Below, in pieces: positions 28,076-36,053 of a stretch of DNA of 64,000 bases. Below the pieces are notes generated by a model that was not told where the DNA came from, made no database searches, and saw only the letters and a list, made by a program, of their open reading frames with translations. A program made the position numbers and the translations under genes. How positions within the stretch are numbered: position 1 is the stretch's first letter; each line of letters begins with the position of its first letter. The DNA comes from Aquiflexum gelatinilyticum (GTDB taxonomy: Bacteria > Bacteroidota > Bacteroidia > Cytophagales > Cyclobacteriaceae), in assembly GCF_024741135.1 (NCBI RefSeq), contig NZ_JANSUY010000007.1:62001-126000 (forward strand), given 5' to 3'.

Positions 28076-28816
28076 ATGAGATACAAAGTATTGATATTGG
28101 AAGATGAAATTCATGCTCAGCAGACTCTTGCCGGGTATTTGGGTGAACATGCAGATTTTGAACTGGTAGGAATAGCAAATGGTATCGGGGAAGTGCAGGA
28201 CATGGTGGACCGACTTCAGCCTGATCTTGTTTTCAGTGACGTCATGTTGCCCCCATATACCTCTTTCGATTGGTTGCAGACCTTGTACCATTTTTCTTTT
28301 GAAATCATTTTTACGACATCTTTTGAAGAATATGCCATCAAGGCCTTTAGGATGGCTGCTGTGGATTACCTGCTGAAGCCCATAGACAAAACTGAATTTG
28401 AAAAGGCGTTGGATAAATTCAGACAAAAGAAAAAATCTGGGGAAGAAACAGGGAACCTTGTTCAATTGATCAATAACCTGAAGGAAAAAACCAATCAGAC
28501 GAGAATCGCTTTGCCGACCATGACAGGATTTTTGTTTGTTGCGATCAAGGACATCGTCAGATGCGAGTCGGACAATACCTACACGACCTTTTATATGTCA
28601 GACAAAAGAAAGCTTGTGGTTTCCAAGACTTTGAAGGATTGTGAACAGCTGCTTCAGGATTACCGCTTCTTTAGGGTACACAATTCCCATCTGATCAATC
28701 TGGAATTTATCACAGAATATATCAAAGGCGAAGGTGGCTTGGTCAAAATGGTGGATGGATCACATGTAGATGTGTCAAGGCGCAGGAAGGAAGAGTTCCT
28801 AAAAGTGATTCGGTAG
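28076..28816 (+). CDS. LytTR-family response regulator
   Basis: 246 aa. An N-terminal receiver domain (YKVLILEDEIHAQQTLAGYL, with the phospho-acceptor Asp in DLVFSDVMLPPYTSFDW and the Lys in YLLKPIDKTEFE) is followed by a LytTR DNA-binding domain (FLFVAIKDIVRCESDNTYT, FFRVHNSHLINLEFI, VDVSRRRKEEFLKV). It is the cognate regulator of the preceding LytS-type kinase, 8 bases upstream. Its targets may include the downstream hypothetical cluster (28933-31272), but that is inference from position only. Confidence 0.95.
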   Translation: MRYKVLILEDEIHAQQTLAGYLGEHADFELVGIANGIGEVQDMVDRLQPDLVFSDVMLPPYTSFDWLQTLYHFSFEIIFTTSFEEYAIKAFRMAAVDYLLKPIDKTEFEKALDKFRQKKKSGEETGNLVQLINNLKEKTNQTRIALPTMTGFLFVAIKDIVRCESDNTYTTFYMSDKRKLVVSKTLKDCEQLLQDYRFFRVHNSHLINLEFITEYIKGEGGLVKMVDGSHVDVSRRRKEEFLKVIR

Positions 28817-28932
28817 ATCTTGCCGAAATCGTGTCTTATTAGACCGTTTTCTAAATATCAACAGCCGAATTCTAATTGTCGATTTCTGATTCCTTTACCA
28901 ATGGATAGATTTAGAATATTCTTTTTGGTGGT

Positions 28933-29190
28933 ATGGCAAAGCTGGTAATATCGACTTTTATAGGCAATGGCAAAATGAGATTGTACCTCGATGACAAAGT
29001 CATTTTGACCGATTCGGATGCTGCTACTGTTGAGCTTGAAGAGGAAAAAGAATATGTTGTCCATTGGTTTGTGAATGGCGATGCCGACACAAGCTATTCG
29101 ATTACCATCTCCTCACCAAAAGAAGCCGAATTCCAACTTACCCGCAGAATTGGCAAAGGAGGGAAGGATTGTGGAGGGATAAGGTTTTGA
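28933..29190 (+). CDS. hypothetical protein, 85 aa
   Basis: I do not recognise it. It has no signal peptide or transmembrane segment; the pattern is beta-rich (AKLVISTFIGNGKMRLYLDD, YVVHWFVNGDADTSYSITIS) and could be one small sandwich domain. It starts with an ATG at 28933 after a leader containing no Shine-Dalgarno site. It lies 116 bases downstream of the LytTR regulator gene and 33 bases before the next hypothetical gene, suggesting one transcription unit from 28933 to 31272. Confidence 0.6.
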   Translation: MAKLVISTFIGNGKMRLYLDDKVILTDSDAATVELEEEKEYVVHWFVNGDADTSYSITISSPKEAEFQLTRRIGKGGKDCGGIRF

Positions 29191-29223
29191 AATAAATTTT
29201 AAATAAATAAATAAAATAAAACT

Positions 29224-29925
29224 ATGCGACGTAAACCATTTTTGACTGAACCCATATCTTATCTAGAAGCAGGTAAATACCTTGCCGACATTAAAGATGG
29301 TACCCTTCGAAATGTTTATAAAACACACTTAGGAGGAACTTTTAAGTACAATAAACTTAAGAAATTTTCTGAACTAGAGGGATTTTCAGGTCTAATGTTT
29401 TGGTTTTGCCTTGATCAGAATAATTTATTCCTTGCCTACGAACCGAAATTTAATTTTGTTTATCCAAAAAATGATGTCGTTTTTTCTGAAAATCTTCAGC
29501 CGGAGCAGGATAATTTGATAAAACCTGGAAGAGACCCTTTTGGGGTTGATTTAAATGGAATAAGTAATTATGTCCAATTTATAAAGAACCATTCTCGAGC
29601 TACACATCTTCGTGATAAAAGTATACCAAAAAGCAAAGTTAAAGAGCTAAAAGATAATTATGTAAAAGACCCAAAATTTAAAAACCACCAGAAATATGGT
29701 CATGCATATTTCGGGAATGAAGAAGGATATGTCACCAATTTTTTGAATATTGACGGGATCAAAAATGTGAGGTACTATTTTGGATACGGAACATCCTATG
29801 TTCCAAATTACATTAGATTGATCCTTGTTCCGGTCGATTCAAGAGGAGAAAATATTCAGTTTAAGAAATCAGGACGTTCCGGTGAACTCCTCCAAAAATC
29901 AACTCCTCCACCCCCAAATCAATAA
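29224..29925 (+). CDS. hypothetical protein, 233 aa
   Basis: Not recognised. There is no signal peptide or membrane helix. The sequence is rich in Lys, Asn and aromatic residues (EPISYLEAGKYLADIKDGTL, FSGLMFWFCLDQNNLFLAYE), with a proline-rich end (STPPPPNQ). FEGNEEGYV-like acidic turns and repeated Y/F residues hint at a globular, mixed alpha/beta protein. The first gene for membrane paralogs begins 7 bases after its stop, so it is probably part of the same transcript. Function unknown. Confidence 0.6.
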   Translation: MRRKPFLTEPISYLEAGKYLADIKDGTLRNVYKTHLGGTFKYNKLKKFSELEGFSGLMFWFCLDQNNLFLAYEPKFNFVYPKNDVVFSENLQPEQDNLIKPGRDPFGVDLNGISNYVQFIKNHSRATHLRDKSIPKSKVKELKDNYVKDPKFKNHQKYGHAYFGNEEGYVTNFLNIDGIKNVRYYFGYGTSYVPNYIRLILVPVDSRGENIQFKKSGRSGELLQKSTPPPPNQ

Positions 29926-29932
29926 TTCTGTT

Positions 29933-30604
29933 TTGGATATTGATCTCAAACATTTATTAAGGTTAAGTTCCATATTGGCGATTCTATTTCCAATACTCGT
30001 ATGCGCTTTGACTCTCAAAAAAGGCAGCAGGGAAATCCGGCTGTTTTTTTTGTTTTTATTTATTGGATTGTTGGCTGATTTAACCATGTATGTTTTTAAT
30101 CAAATCGGATTAGGTGATAAAAATAAGTTCGTATATAATTTTTACTCACTCATAGAGGCTTTGTTTTTTATTTACCTGATCAAAACTTATGTCAAAAATG
30201 TAAAAGCCGAAGGGCTTGCCAACACCCTATTTATATTCACTCCAATTTTTTGGGTTTCCCTTCAGGTTTTAAGATGGTTTTTTCCTATCCAGCAATATTA
30301 CCCGGGCTTGGTTTTTGATTTGTATTACGAGATTTCATTCTCTTTCTTGGCAGGAATTGTATTGCTTGAAATGGTAGAAAAATATGATTCTGTTTCTGAT
30401 AAACCGATGTTTTGGATCTTTCTCGGCATCTTTTTTTACTGCTTTTGTACCTTCTTTATCGCAACATTTTTGAACACTGAACTTTCAAAAAATCTTTGGT
30501 TCCTTCATAATGTTTTCAACATCATCACTTATGGTTTTTATACAGTTGGTCTCTGGAAGTACTATAAGACCCAAAAACTGAATCTCATAAAAAAGGAAAC
30601 TTAA
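29933..30604 (+). CDS. multi-pass membrane protein, paralog A
   Basis: 223 aa with about six or seven hydrophobic segments. I place the start at the TTG at 29933, because the next gene is a clear paralog beginning ten residues before its first helix, and this TTG gives the same spacing; an ORF opening at 29825 overlaps the upstream gene. Shared landmarks with the paralog are LSSILAILFPILV against LISTFSVLFPLVI, FWIFLGIFFYCFCTFF against FWILFGIFFYNFCTFF, and NLWFLHNVFNIIT against DLWYLHNIVNVTT. No catalytic motif is seen. Function unknown; membrane sensing or transport are both possible. Confidence 0.65.
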   Translation: MDIDLKHLLRLSSILAILFPILVCALTLKKGSREIRLFFLFLFIGLLADLTMYVFNQIGLGDKNKFVYNFYSLIEALFFIYLIKTYVKNVKAEGLANTLFIFTPIFWVSLQVLRWFFPIQQYYPGLVFDLYYEISFSFLAGIVLLEMVEKYDSVSDKPMFWIFLGIFFYCFCTFFIATFLNTELSKNLWFLHNVFNIITYGFYTVGLWKYYKTQKLNLIKKET

Positions 30605-30633
30605 AAAATTGGAATTATCAGATTAATACTATC

Positions 30634-31272
30634 ATGGTACAGGAATGGGGTTTTTATTTGCAGTTAATATCCACCTTCTCGGTATTGTTTCCTCTCGTTA
30701 TTGGTTTGCTTTATTTCCAAGAAATCGGCTCCGTTTTCAGATACTTTATTGGTTTTCTGATTGTTGGATTTGCGGTAGACTTGGCAGGTTGGATGTTTTA
30801 CATAATAGAAAACGACTGTGGAAATCATGTGGTGAGATATGCTTACAACCTTTTTGAGCCTTTATTTTTGATATGGTTTTTGATGCATTTGGGTTCAAAT
30901 AGCAAATTGAAGTTTCTTCTCATAAATGCTTGGATGATAGTTCTTCCTTTATGGTTGATATCGGTATTCTTCAATGACTTCTTCTCGGTTTATAAAACCA
31001 TCACACAAATCTTTATTGCTTTTATTTCTTGTTTCTGCATTTTGGAGGTTATAGAAAAGGATTCCAAGATAATGAGTAGCCTAGCATTTTGGATTCTGTT
31101 TGGGATATTTTTTTACAATTTCTGCACCTTCTTTTTTATGAGTTTTGTGAATACGGCCTTGGGCTTAGACCTTTGGTATTTACACAATATTGTCAATGTG
31201 ACGACCAACCTGATTTATTTTTTCGGTTTTTGTTTTTCATTTAGGTCCATTTCCAAATTAGGCCATAATTAG
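30634..31272 (+). CDS. multi-pass membrane protein, paralog B
   Basis: 212 aa, the second of two tandem paralogs; it begins 29 bases after paralog A. Six or seven hydrophobic segments with little charged loop. Most conserved parts between the paralogs are the penultimate helix (FWILFGIFFYNFCTFF) and the following LWYLHNIVNVTTN loop-helix, while the middle has diverged. Paralog A has a lysine-rich C-terminus, B ends in SISKLGHN. The family is not one I can name. Tandem placement and retained core suggest the two may act together. Confidence 0.68.
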   Translation: MVQEWGFYLQLISTFSVLFPLVIGLLYFQEIGSVFRYFIGFLIVGFAVDLAGWMFYIIENDCGNHVVRYAYNLFEPLFLIWFLMHLGSNSKLKFLLINAWMIVLPLWLISVFFNDFFSVYKTITQIFIAFISCFCILEVIEKDSKIMSSLAFWILFGIFFYNFCTFFFMSFVNTALGLDLWYLHNIVNVTTNLIYFFGFCFSFRSISKLGHN

Positions 31273-31408
31273 ATTTTTGCAGAATTTTAATAATGTGCCA
31301 AATGAAGAAAAATCTTAACGGGTACTTTTGGCATAAATTGGGATGAATTCGAAGAAATCTCATTTTCAGTAATGATTACAATAATACGGTCTTTGGCTAC
31401 AATCAATT

Positions 31409-32806
31409 TTACAAATACCTGCTTTTCACCACCATCAGCTTTTCTCTTGTCATTTCCCTCATAGTATAAGGTATTCCTCCCAATCCTTCTCCTGAAGCAT
31501 CCCTGCCACCAAATGGCATCCAATCCACCCTGAATGCCGTATGGTCATTGACCATCACCGCGGTGGCATTGAGTTTTTGGACGGTATCAAATGCAACGTC
31601 AATGTTTTTGGTAAATACAGCCGCCTGAAAATGGTAATCCAAAGCATTTGCGAGACGGATGGCCTCTTCTCGGTCGGAATAAGGATAGACACTTACAACC
31701 GGACCAAAAATCTCTTCTTTTGATACTTTGGAATCTTGAGATGGATTCCATAATACGGTCGGTTCATAGCATGTCGCAGAAATCCTCTTGCCGCCGCACA
31801 AAATCTCAGCACCGTGTTTTTTGGCTTCTTGAACCCATTCTTCAATGCGGTCGACCTCTTTGGGATGAATCAGAGGCCCAACCTCCGTCATTTTATCCAA
31901 TGGATCTCCTACTACAAGTTTTTGTGCCTCCGATGCTATTTCTTCAGCCAACTTTCGGGCGATGGATTCATGAGCAAATATCCTCTGAACTGATACACAA
32001 ACCTGTCCTGCATGATAAAAACCTCCTTTCACCAAAGCGGGTACCATCTCCTTGAAATCTGCATCGGGCTCTACAATTACCGGTGCAGCACCGCCATGTT
32101 CGAGGGCACATCTTGTGCCGGGAGCGAGCTTGGATTTGAGATACCAACCCACTTTTGCGGAACCGATAAAGGTTAGGTAATTGATCCTTTTGTCCGTAAC
32201 CAGCAATTCGGAAGCCTCATTGTCCATGACCAATACCTGAACCCAATCTTTGGGTACTCCGGCTTTGTACAAAATCTCAACAAATGCCAGGCAAGTCAAT
32301 GGGGTAGTGGAAGCAGGCTTGACTATCACAGGGCAGCCTGCTGCAAATGCTGTTACTGTCTGGTGCACAATGAGGTTTAGAGGATGATTGAAAGCCGAAA
32401 TCGCGGCTACAACGCCTATGGGTTCACGTGTAGTGAATGCCATTCTGTTGACTGAAGATTGTGTCAATCCCATCGGAATCTGTTCCCCGGTCAATCTCCC
32501 GATTTCTTCCGCCGCGATTTTGACACCGTTTATGGCACGCAGCACTTCTACTTTTGAATCCTGATACGGCTTTCCTCCTTCACTGATGGCTGTTTTTGTC
32601 AATTCTTCCAAATCATCTTGCATCAATTTTCCTACTTTTTCAAAAATGGCAATTTTTTCATAGGATGGAATCCATTTGGTCCGGTCCGCAAATAAAGTAT
32701 TTGCTTTTTTTAATGCCTTTTCAACCTCCTCTTTACCCGAAAGGGGTATTTCTTTTAAAAAGGATTGGTCAAATGGAGCGTATACTTTTAAGGTTGTATG
32801 GTTCAT
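31409..32806 (-). CDS. NAD(P)-dependent aldehyde dehydrogenase family protein
   Basis: 465 aa from the ATG at 32806; the ORF extends upstream to 32908 but that part lies inside the previous gene. It carries the ALDH catalytic residues: Glu in ALEHGGAAPVIVEP, Cys in HAGQVCVSVQRIFA, and the Asn of AISAFNHPLNLIV. The C-terminus FGGRDASGEGLGGIPYTMRE is typical. It resembles the lactaldehyde/phosphonoacetaldehyde group, but the substrate is unknown. The start overlaps the stop of the TPP-enzyme gene by four bases (ATGA), so the two are translationally coupled and probably act in one pathway. Confidence 0.93.
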   Translation of the reverse strand: MNHTTLKVYAPFDQSFLKEIPLSGKEEVEKALKKANTLFADRTKWIPSYEKIAIFEKVGKLMQDDLEELTKTAISEGGKPYQDSKVEVLRAINGVKIAAEEIGRLTGEQIPMGLTQSSVNRMAFTTREPIGVVAAISAFNHPLNLIVHQTVTAFAAGCPVIVKPASTTPLTCLAFVEILYKAGVPKDWVQVLVMDNEASELLVTDKRINYLTFIGSAKVGWYLKSKLAPGTRCALEHGGAAPVIVEPDADFKEMVPALVKGGFYHAGQVCVSVQRIFAHESIARKLAEEIASEAQKLVVGDPLDKMTEVGPLIHPKEVDRIEEWVQEAKKHGAEILCGGKRISATCYEPTVLWNPSQDSKVSKEEIFGPVVSVYPYSDREEAIRLANALDYHFQAAVFTKNIDVAFDTVQKLNATAVMVNDHTAFRVDWMPFGGRDASGEGLGGIPYTMREMTREKLMVVKSRYL

Positions 32807-34443
32807 AGTTTTTCGGTTTTTTCTTTCAACATCACATTTAAAATGGCATGATTCAAGGAATAATCTATCGGAAGATCGATGAGATGCACCGAAGGGATAG
32901 TTAAACAATGTTCCAATATTTCCTGAAAATCAGCGTCATTATTGGGCCTGTGTCCTTTGGCCCCATAGCTTTCCGCATATTTAACAAAATCAGGATTATT
33001 GTAGTCCAACCCAAAATCATCAAACCCCATATCCTCTTGTTTCCATTTGATCATGCCATATCCACGGTCATTGATTATAATTACTGTAAGGTGCAAACCA
33101 AGGCGAACTGCAGTTTCTATTTCCTGTGAATTCATCATAAAACCCCCATCCCCACATACCGCAATGACATTTTTGTCAGGATTGAGCATTTTTGCCATCA
33201 TCCCGGAGGAAAGACCTGCACCCATGGAAGCCAAAGCATTATCCAAAATCAAGGTATTTGGTTGGTAGCAGGTGTAATTTCTTGCAAACCATATTTTGTA
33301 AACACCATTATCCAAGGTGATAATATCCTTGGAATCTAATCTTTCCCTCAACAGGTACACCAACCGCTGAGGTAACATTGGAAATCTTTCATCATGAAAA
33401 TAGGTGGAAAGGTGTTCACCAACTTCTATTTTAACTTTTTTGAAATAGGCAAAATCCCAATCTTTCTGTTTTTGGATTTTTTCTACCAATTTAAAAACCG
33501 ATCCTGTGATGTCACCCACCACATTTAATTGTGGAAAATATACCGGATCCACTTCAGCAGGGGAAAAATTGACATGGATTACTTTTTTTCCTTCAGGTTT
33601 CATGAAAAAAGGAGGCTTCTCAATCACGTCATGTCCGATGTTAATAATCAGATCCGAATCCTCTATGGCAGCATGAACAAAGTCATTGCTTGACAAGGCA
33701 GCTGTTCCAAGGTATTGAGGATGTCGTTCATCAATTACACCTTTTCCCATTTGAGTGGTGAAAAAATAAATACCTGTTTCATCCACAAATTTCCTTAATG
33801 CCTCACATGTTACTTTTCTGTTAGCCCCAGCACCTATCAGCAACAATGGTTTTTTGGATTGATGGATCATATCTACTGCAAGATCTAAAGCCACTTCATC
33901 AGCCTTTGGGATAATATGGCCTACCACATCAAAGACATGTGATTCACAATCCTCTTGGGCAATATCTTCGGGCAATTCGAGATGCACAGCCCCGGGTCTT
34001 TCTTCTATGGCAATTCTAAATGCCTCCCTGATACTTGAGGCTATATGGTTTCCGTTGACTATCTGCTTGGTATATTTGGTTACTGACTGCATCATGTCCA
34101 CGACATCTATGATCTGAAACCTAGCCTGCTTGCTTTTTTTGATGGGTTTTTGTCCGGTGATCATCAACATGGGCATTGCCCCCAACTGGGCGTATGCTGC
34201 GGGTGTCATCAGGTTTGTAGCACCCGGACCCAAGGTAGAGAGGCATACACCCGGTTTTCCGGTCAGCCTACCATAGGTGGCTGCCATAAATCCCGCACCT
34301 TGTTCATGTCTAGTCAAAATGAATTTGATGGAGGAATTTTTAAGGGATTGTAACAAGTCAAGATTTTCTTCGCCGGGAAGGGCAAAAATGTATTCAACTC
34401 CTTCATTTTCCAATGCCTTGACAAAAAGATCAGATGCTTTCAT
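32803..34443 (-). CDS. acetolactate-synthase-like thiamine-diphosphate enzyme
   Basis: 546 aa with the three domains of the acetohydroxyacid synthase superfamily. The catalytic Glu lies in TRHEQGAGFMAATYGRL, the central domain follows, and the TPP/Mg site is CGDGGFMMNSQEIETAVRL with NDRGYGMIKWKQE. No regulatory small subunit gene lies nearby, and the following gene is an aldehyde dehydrogenase. This suggests a catabolic ALS or another 2-oxoacid decarboxylase/carboligase rather than branched-chain amino acid biosynthesis. Upstream is an 11-bp inverted repeat (34451-34493) in the leader. Superfamily is certain, exact reaction not. Confidence 0.92.
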   Translation of the reverse strand: MKASDLFVKALENEGVEYIFALPGEENLDLLQSLKNSSIKFILTRHEQGAGFMAATYGRLTGKPGVCLSTLGPGATNLMTPAAYAQLGAMPMLMITGQKPIKKSKQARFQIIDVVDMMQSVTKYTKQIVNGNHIASSIREAFRIAIEERPGAVHLELPEDIAQEDCESHVFDVVGHIIPKADEVALDLAVDMIHQSKKPLLLIGAGANRKVTCEALRKFVDETGIYFFTTQMGKGVIDERHPQYLGTAALSSNDFVHAAIEDSDLIINIGHDVIEKPPFFMKPEGKKVIHVNFSPAEVDPVYFPQLNVVGDITGSVFKLVEKIQKQKDWDFAYFKKVKIEVGEHLSTYFHDERFPMLPQRLVYLLRERLDSKDIITLDNGVYKIWFARNYTCYQPNTLILDNALASMGAGLSSGMMAKMLNPDKNVIAVCGDGGFMMNSQEIETAVRLGLHLTVIIINDRGYGMIKWKQEDMGFDDFGLDYNNPDFVKYAESYGAKGHRPNNDADFQEILEHCLTIPSVHLIDLPIDYSLNHAILNVMLKEKTEKL

Positions 34444-34822
34444 AAAATAGTTGTGGTTAATTAAAAGTTGTTCTTCTTAGTTATTAACCACAAAAAATCC
34501 AAAATAATTTCACCCCCCTAAGATTCAATATGTCAGATTAACGGTTGTTTCAATTTCATTAATCGATTTTTTAATGTTTTGGCCATTATTCGGATAGGCA
34601 AAGTATATTGAAAATTTATCTTGGATTAAGAATTTATTTAAATTAGATTTTATATGTAAATAATTGAAAAACAGTATTTTGACTCTAAATAATTAAATTA
34701 GTTTCTTTAGTGAAAATTGAATTAAAAATTATAATTAATCTTACTTTTTGCAAATAATATTTTTTTATATTTATAAGTATAATATAAATTTTTATGATCC
34801 ACCATTTTTACAAAATCATATT
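34444..34822. other. 379-base AT-rich intergenic region
   Basis: No gene or RNA gene seen. The left end holds the inverted repeat of the TPP-enzyme leader. The rest is a strongly AT-rich stretch (34560-34800) with many short A/T runs, probably promoter DNA for the M15 peptidase gene and the upstream end of the TPP operon. Confidence 0.5.
34451..34493 (-). promoter_or_regulatory. 11-bp inverted repeat in the leader of the TPP-enzyme operon
   Basis: TTGTGGTTAAT (34451-34461) and ATTAACCACAA (34483-34493) are exact reverse complements with a 21-base spacer. In the mRNA the right arm would end 7 bases before the ATG (34443). It could be an operator for a dimeric repressor or a leader hairpin that limits translation. 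Confidence 0.6.
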
Positions 34823-35272
34823 ATGAACCTTACCAAAAACTTTTATCTTGATGAAATGTTGGCCAGCCAATCTGCTGTTAGGCTTGGCTTTGACGAGCAG
34901 TTTACCCCTGACCAAGCTGTTATCGATAACCTTAGGGCATTATGCCTAAACGTCCTGCAACCATTAAGAGATGGACTTCAAAGGGCTATACTTACTAGCA
35001 GCGGATATAGGTGCCCAAGAGTCAATCAAGCGATAGGGGGAGCGAAAACGAGCCAACACCTTTTTGGGATGGCCGCTGATATCAATGTAGGCCATTTGAC
35101 TACAGAACAATTATACCAAAGGATCAAAAAGAGCGGGTTGGTTTTCGACCAGTTGATCCAGGAATTTGACAGATGGGTCCATGTTTCTTATAATCCTGAT
35201 CTCAATGCCAACCGGCGCCAATGTCTGAGAGCAGTCAAAGAAAACGGAGCAACAAGGTACATTCCTGACTAA
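34823..35272 (+). CDS. peptidase M15-like D-Ala-D-Ala carboxypeptidase
   Basis: 149 aa from the ATG at 34823 (an ORF extension to 34748 gives an AT-derived hydrophobic leader that is not family-like). It matches Peptidase_M15_3: SSGYRCPRVNQAIGGAK, SQHLFGMAADI and RWVHVSYNPD, supplying the SxHxxGxAxD zinc motif and the final His. Such small hydrolases occur both as housekeeping peptidoglycan enzymes and as phage endolysin-type proteins. No phage genes surround it, so I take it as a lone peptidoglycan carboxypeptidase. There is no signal peptide, which is unusual for a cell-wall enzyme. Confidence 0.9.
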   Translation: MNLTKNFYLDEMLASQSAVRLGFDEQFTPDQAVIDNLRALCLNVLQPLRDGLQRAILTSSGYRCPRVNQAIGGAKTSQHLFGMAADINVGHLTTEQLYQRIKKSGLVFDQLIQEFDRWVHVSYNPDLNANRRQCLRAVKENGATRYIPD

Positions 35273-35333
35273 AAAATCTCTAAACCAAATAAAGAAAAAT
35301 ACGAGTGTAGGATTCCTTAATAAATTTTGAATT

Positions 35334-36053
35334 TTACACTCCTGTTATCTCCCTGAATTTGACGCTTTGTCTTTGGCTGAGATCAATTTTTTGACCTGTT
35401 TTCATTTCTACCAAAAGTGTGCTGTTGAAGTAAGGCTCGATGTTTTTGATAAAATTCAGGTTTAGGATAAACTGCCTGTTGGCTCTAAAGAAAACTTCCT
35501 CAGTCAGTCGGTTTTCCATGTAAGTCAATGATTTGTGAAGCAAGGCTTTTTTGTTTTCAAAATATACCTTCACATAATTTCCCTCGCTTTCTATGAGGTA
35601 TATATCTCTGATGGGAACGAAATAGCATTTTTCGCCATCCTTGATAAATATCTTTTTATCTATGCCGAGTTTTTCGGATTCATTTGCCTTCTCTGATTGG
35701 GTTCTTTTTTGGATTTTGTTGATCGCATCTCTTAGCCTTTCCGGATTTACAGGTTTTAAGATGTAATCCAAGGCATTGACTTCAAATGCCTGTATAGCAT
35801 ATTCATCATAAGCCGTTACAAAAATTACATTGGGGGTTTCTTCAAGGTTTTCAAGCAATTCAAACCCATTCATTCCCGGCATATTAATGTCCAAAAAAAT
35901 CAAATCCGGCTTTAGGCTGTTGATCATTTCTACTGCTTTTGCTGCGCGGTCGGATGATCCAACGATTTCCAGTTCCGGAAAAACCTTGAGCATGGTCTCC
36001 AATTCTTTGATGGCAAGGATTTCATCATCTACCAAAAAACATTTTTTATTCAT
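35334..36053 (-). CDS. LytTR-family response regulator
   Basis: 239 aa. The receiver domain has the phospho-acceptor Asp in DLIFLDINMPGMNGFELL and the conserved Lys in DYILKPVNPERL; the LytTR domain begins near residue 135 (KIFIKDGEKCYFVPIRDI, FFRANRQFILNLNFIKNI). It starts 8 bases inside the end of the kinase gene upstream, so HK and regulator are translationally coupled. Together they form the second LytS/LytTR pair of the window. Target genes unknown; the regulator ends near a divergent-palindrome-like repeat at 35303-35341, which I did not rely on. Confidence 0.95.
   Translation of the reverse strand: MNKKCFLVDDEILAIKELETMLKVFPELEIVGSSDRAAKAVEMINSLKPDLIFLDINMPGMNGFELLENLEETPNVIFVTAYDEYAIQAFEVNALDYILKPVNPERLRDAINKIQKRTQSEKANESEKLGIDKKIFIKDGEKCYFVPIRDIYLIESEGNYVKVYFENKKALLHKSLTYMENRLTEEVFFRANRQFILNLNFIKNIEPYFNSTLLVEMKTGQKIDLSQRQSVKFREITGV

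Noticed and set aside
29825-29932. Longer start for membrane paralog A
   Set aside because: It overlaps the upstream gene by about 100 bases and is not matched by the paralog.
34823-35272. M15 peptidase as a prophage remnant
   Set aside because: No neighbouring phage structural, lysis or integrase genes.
35303-35341. GAGTGTA/TACACTC inverted repeat between M15 peptidase and LytTR gene
   Set aside because: Seven bases per arm with a 25-base spacer; no T tract and overlaps a coding end, so it is weak as a terminator.
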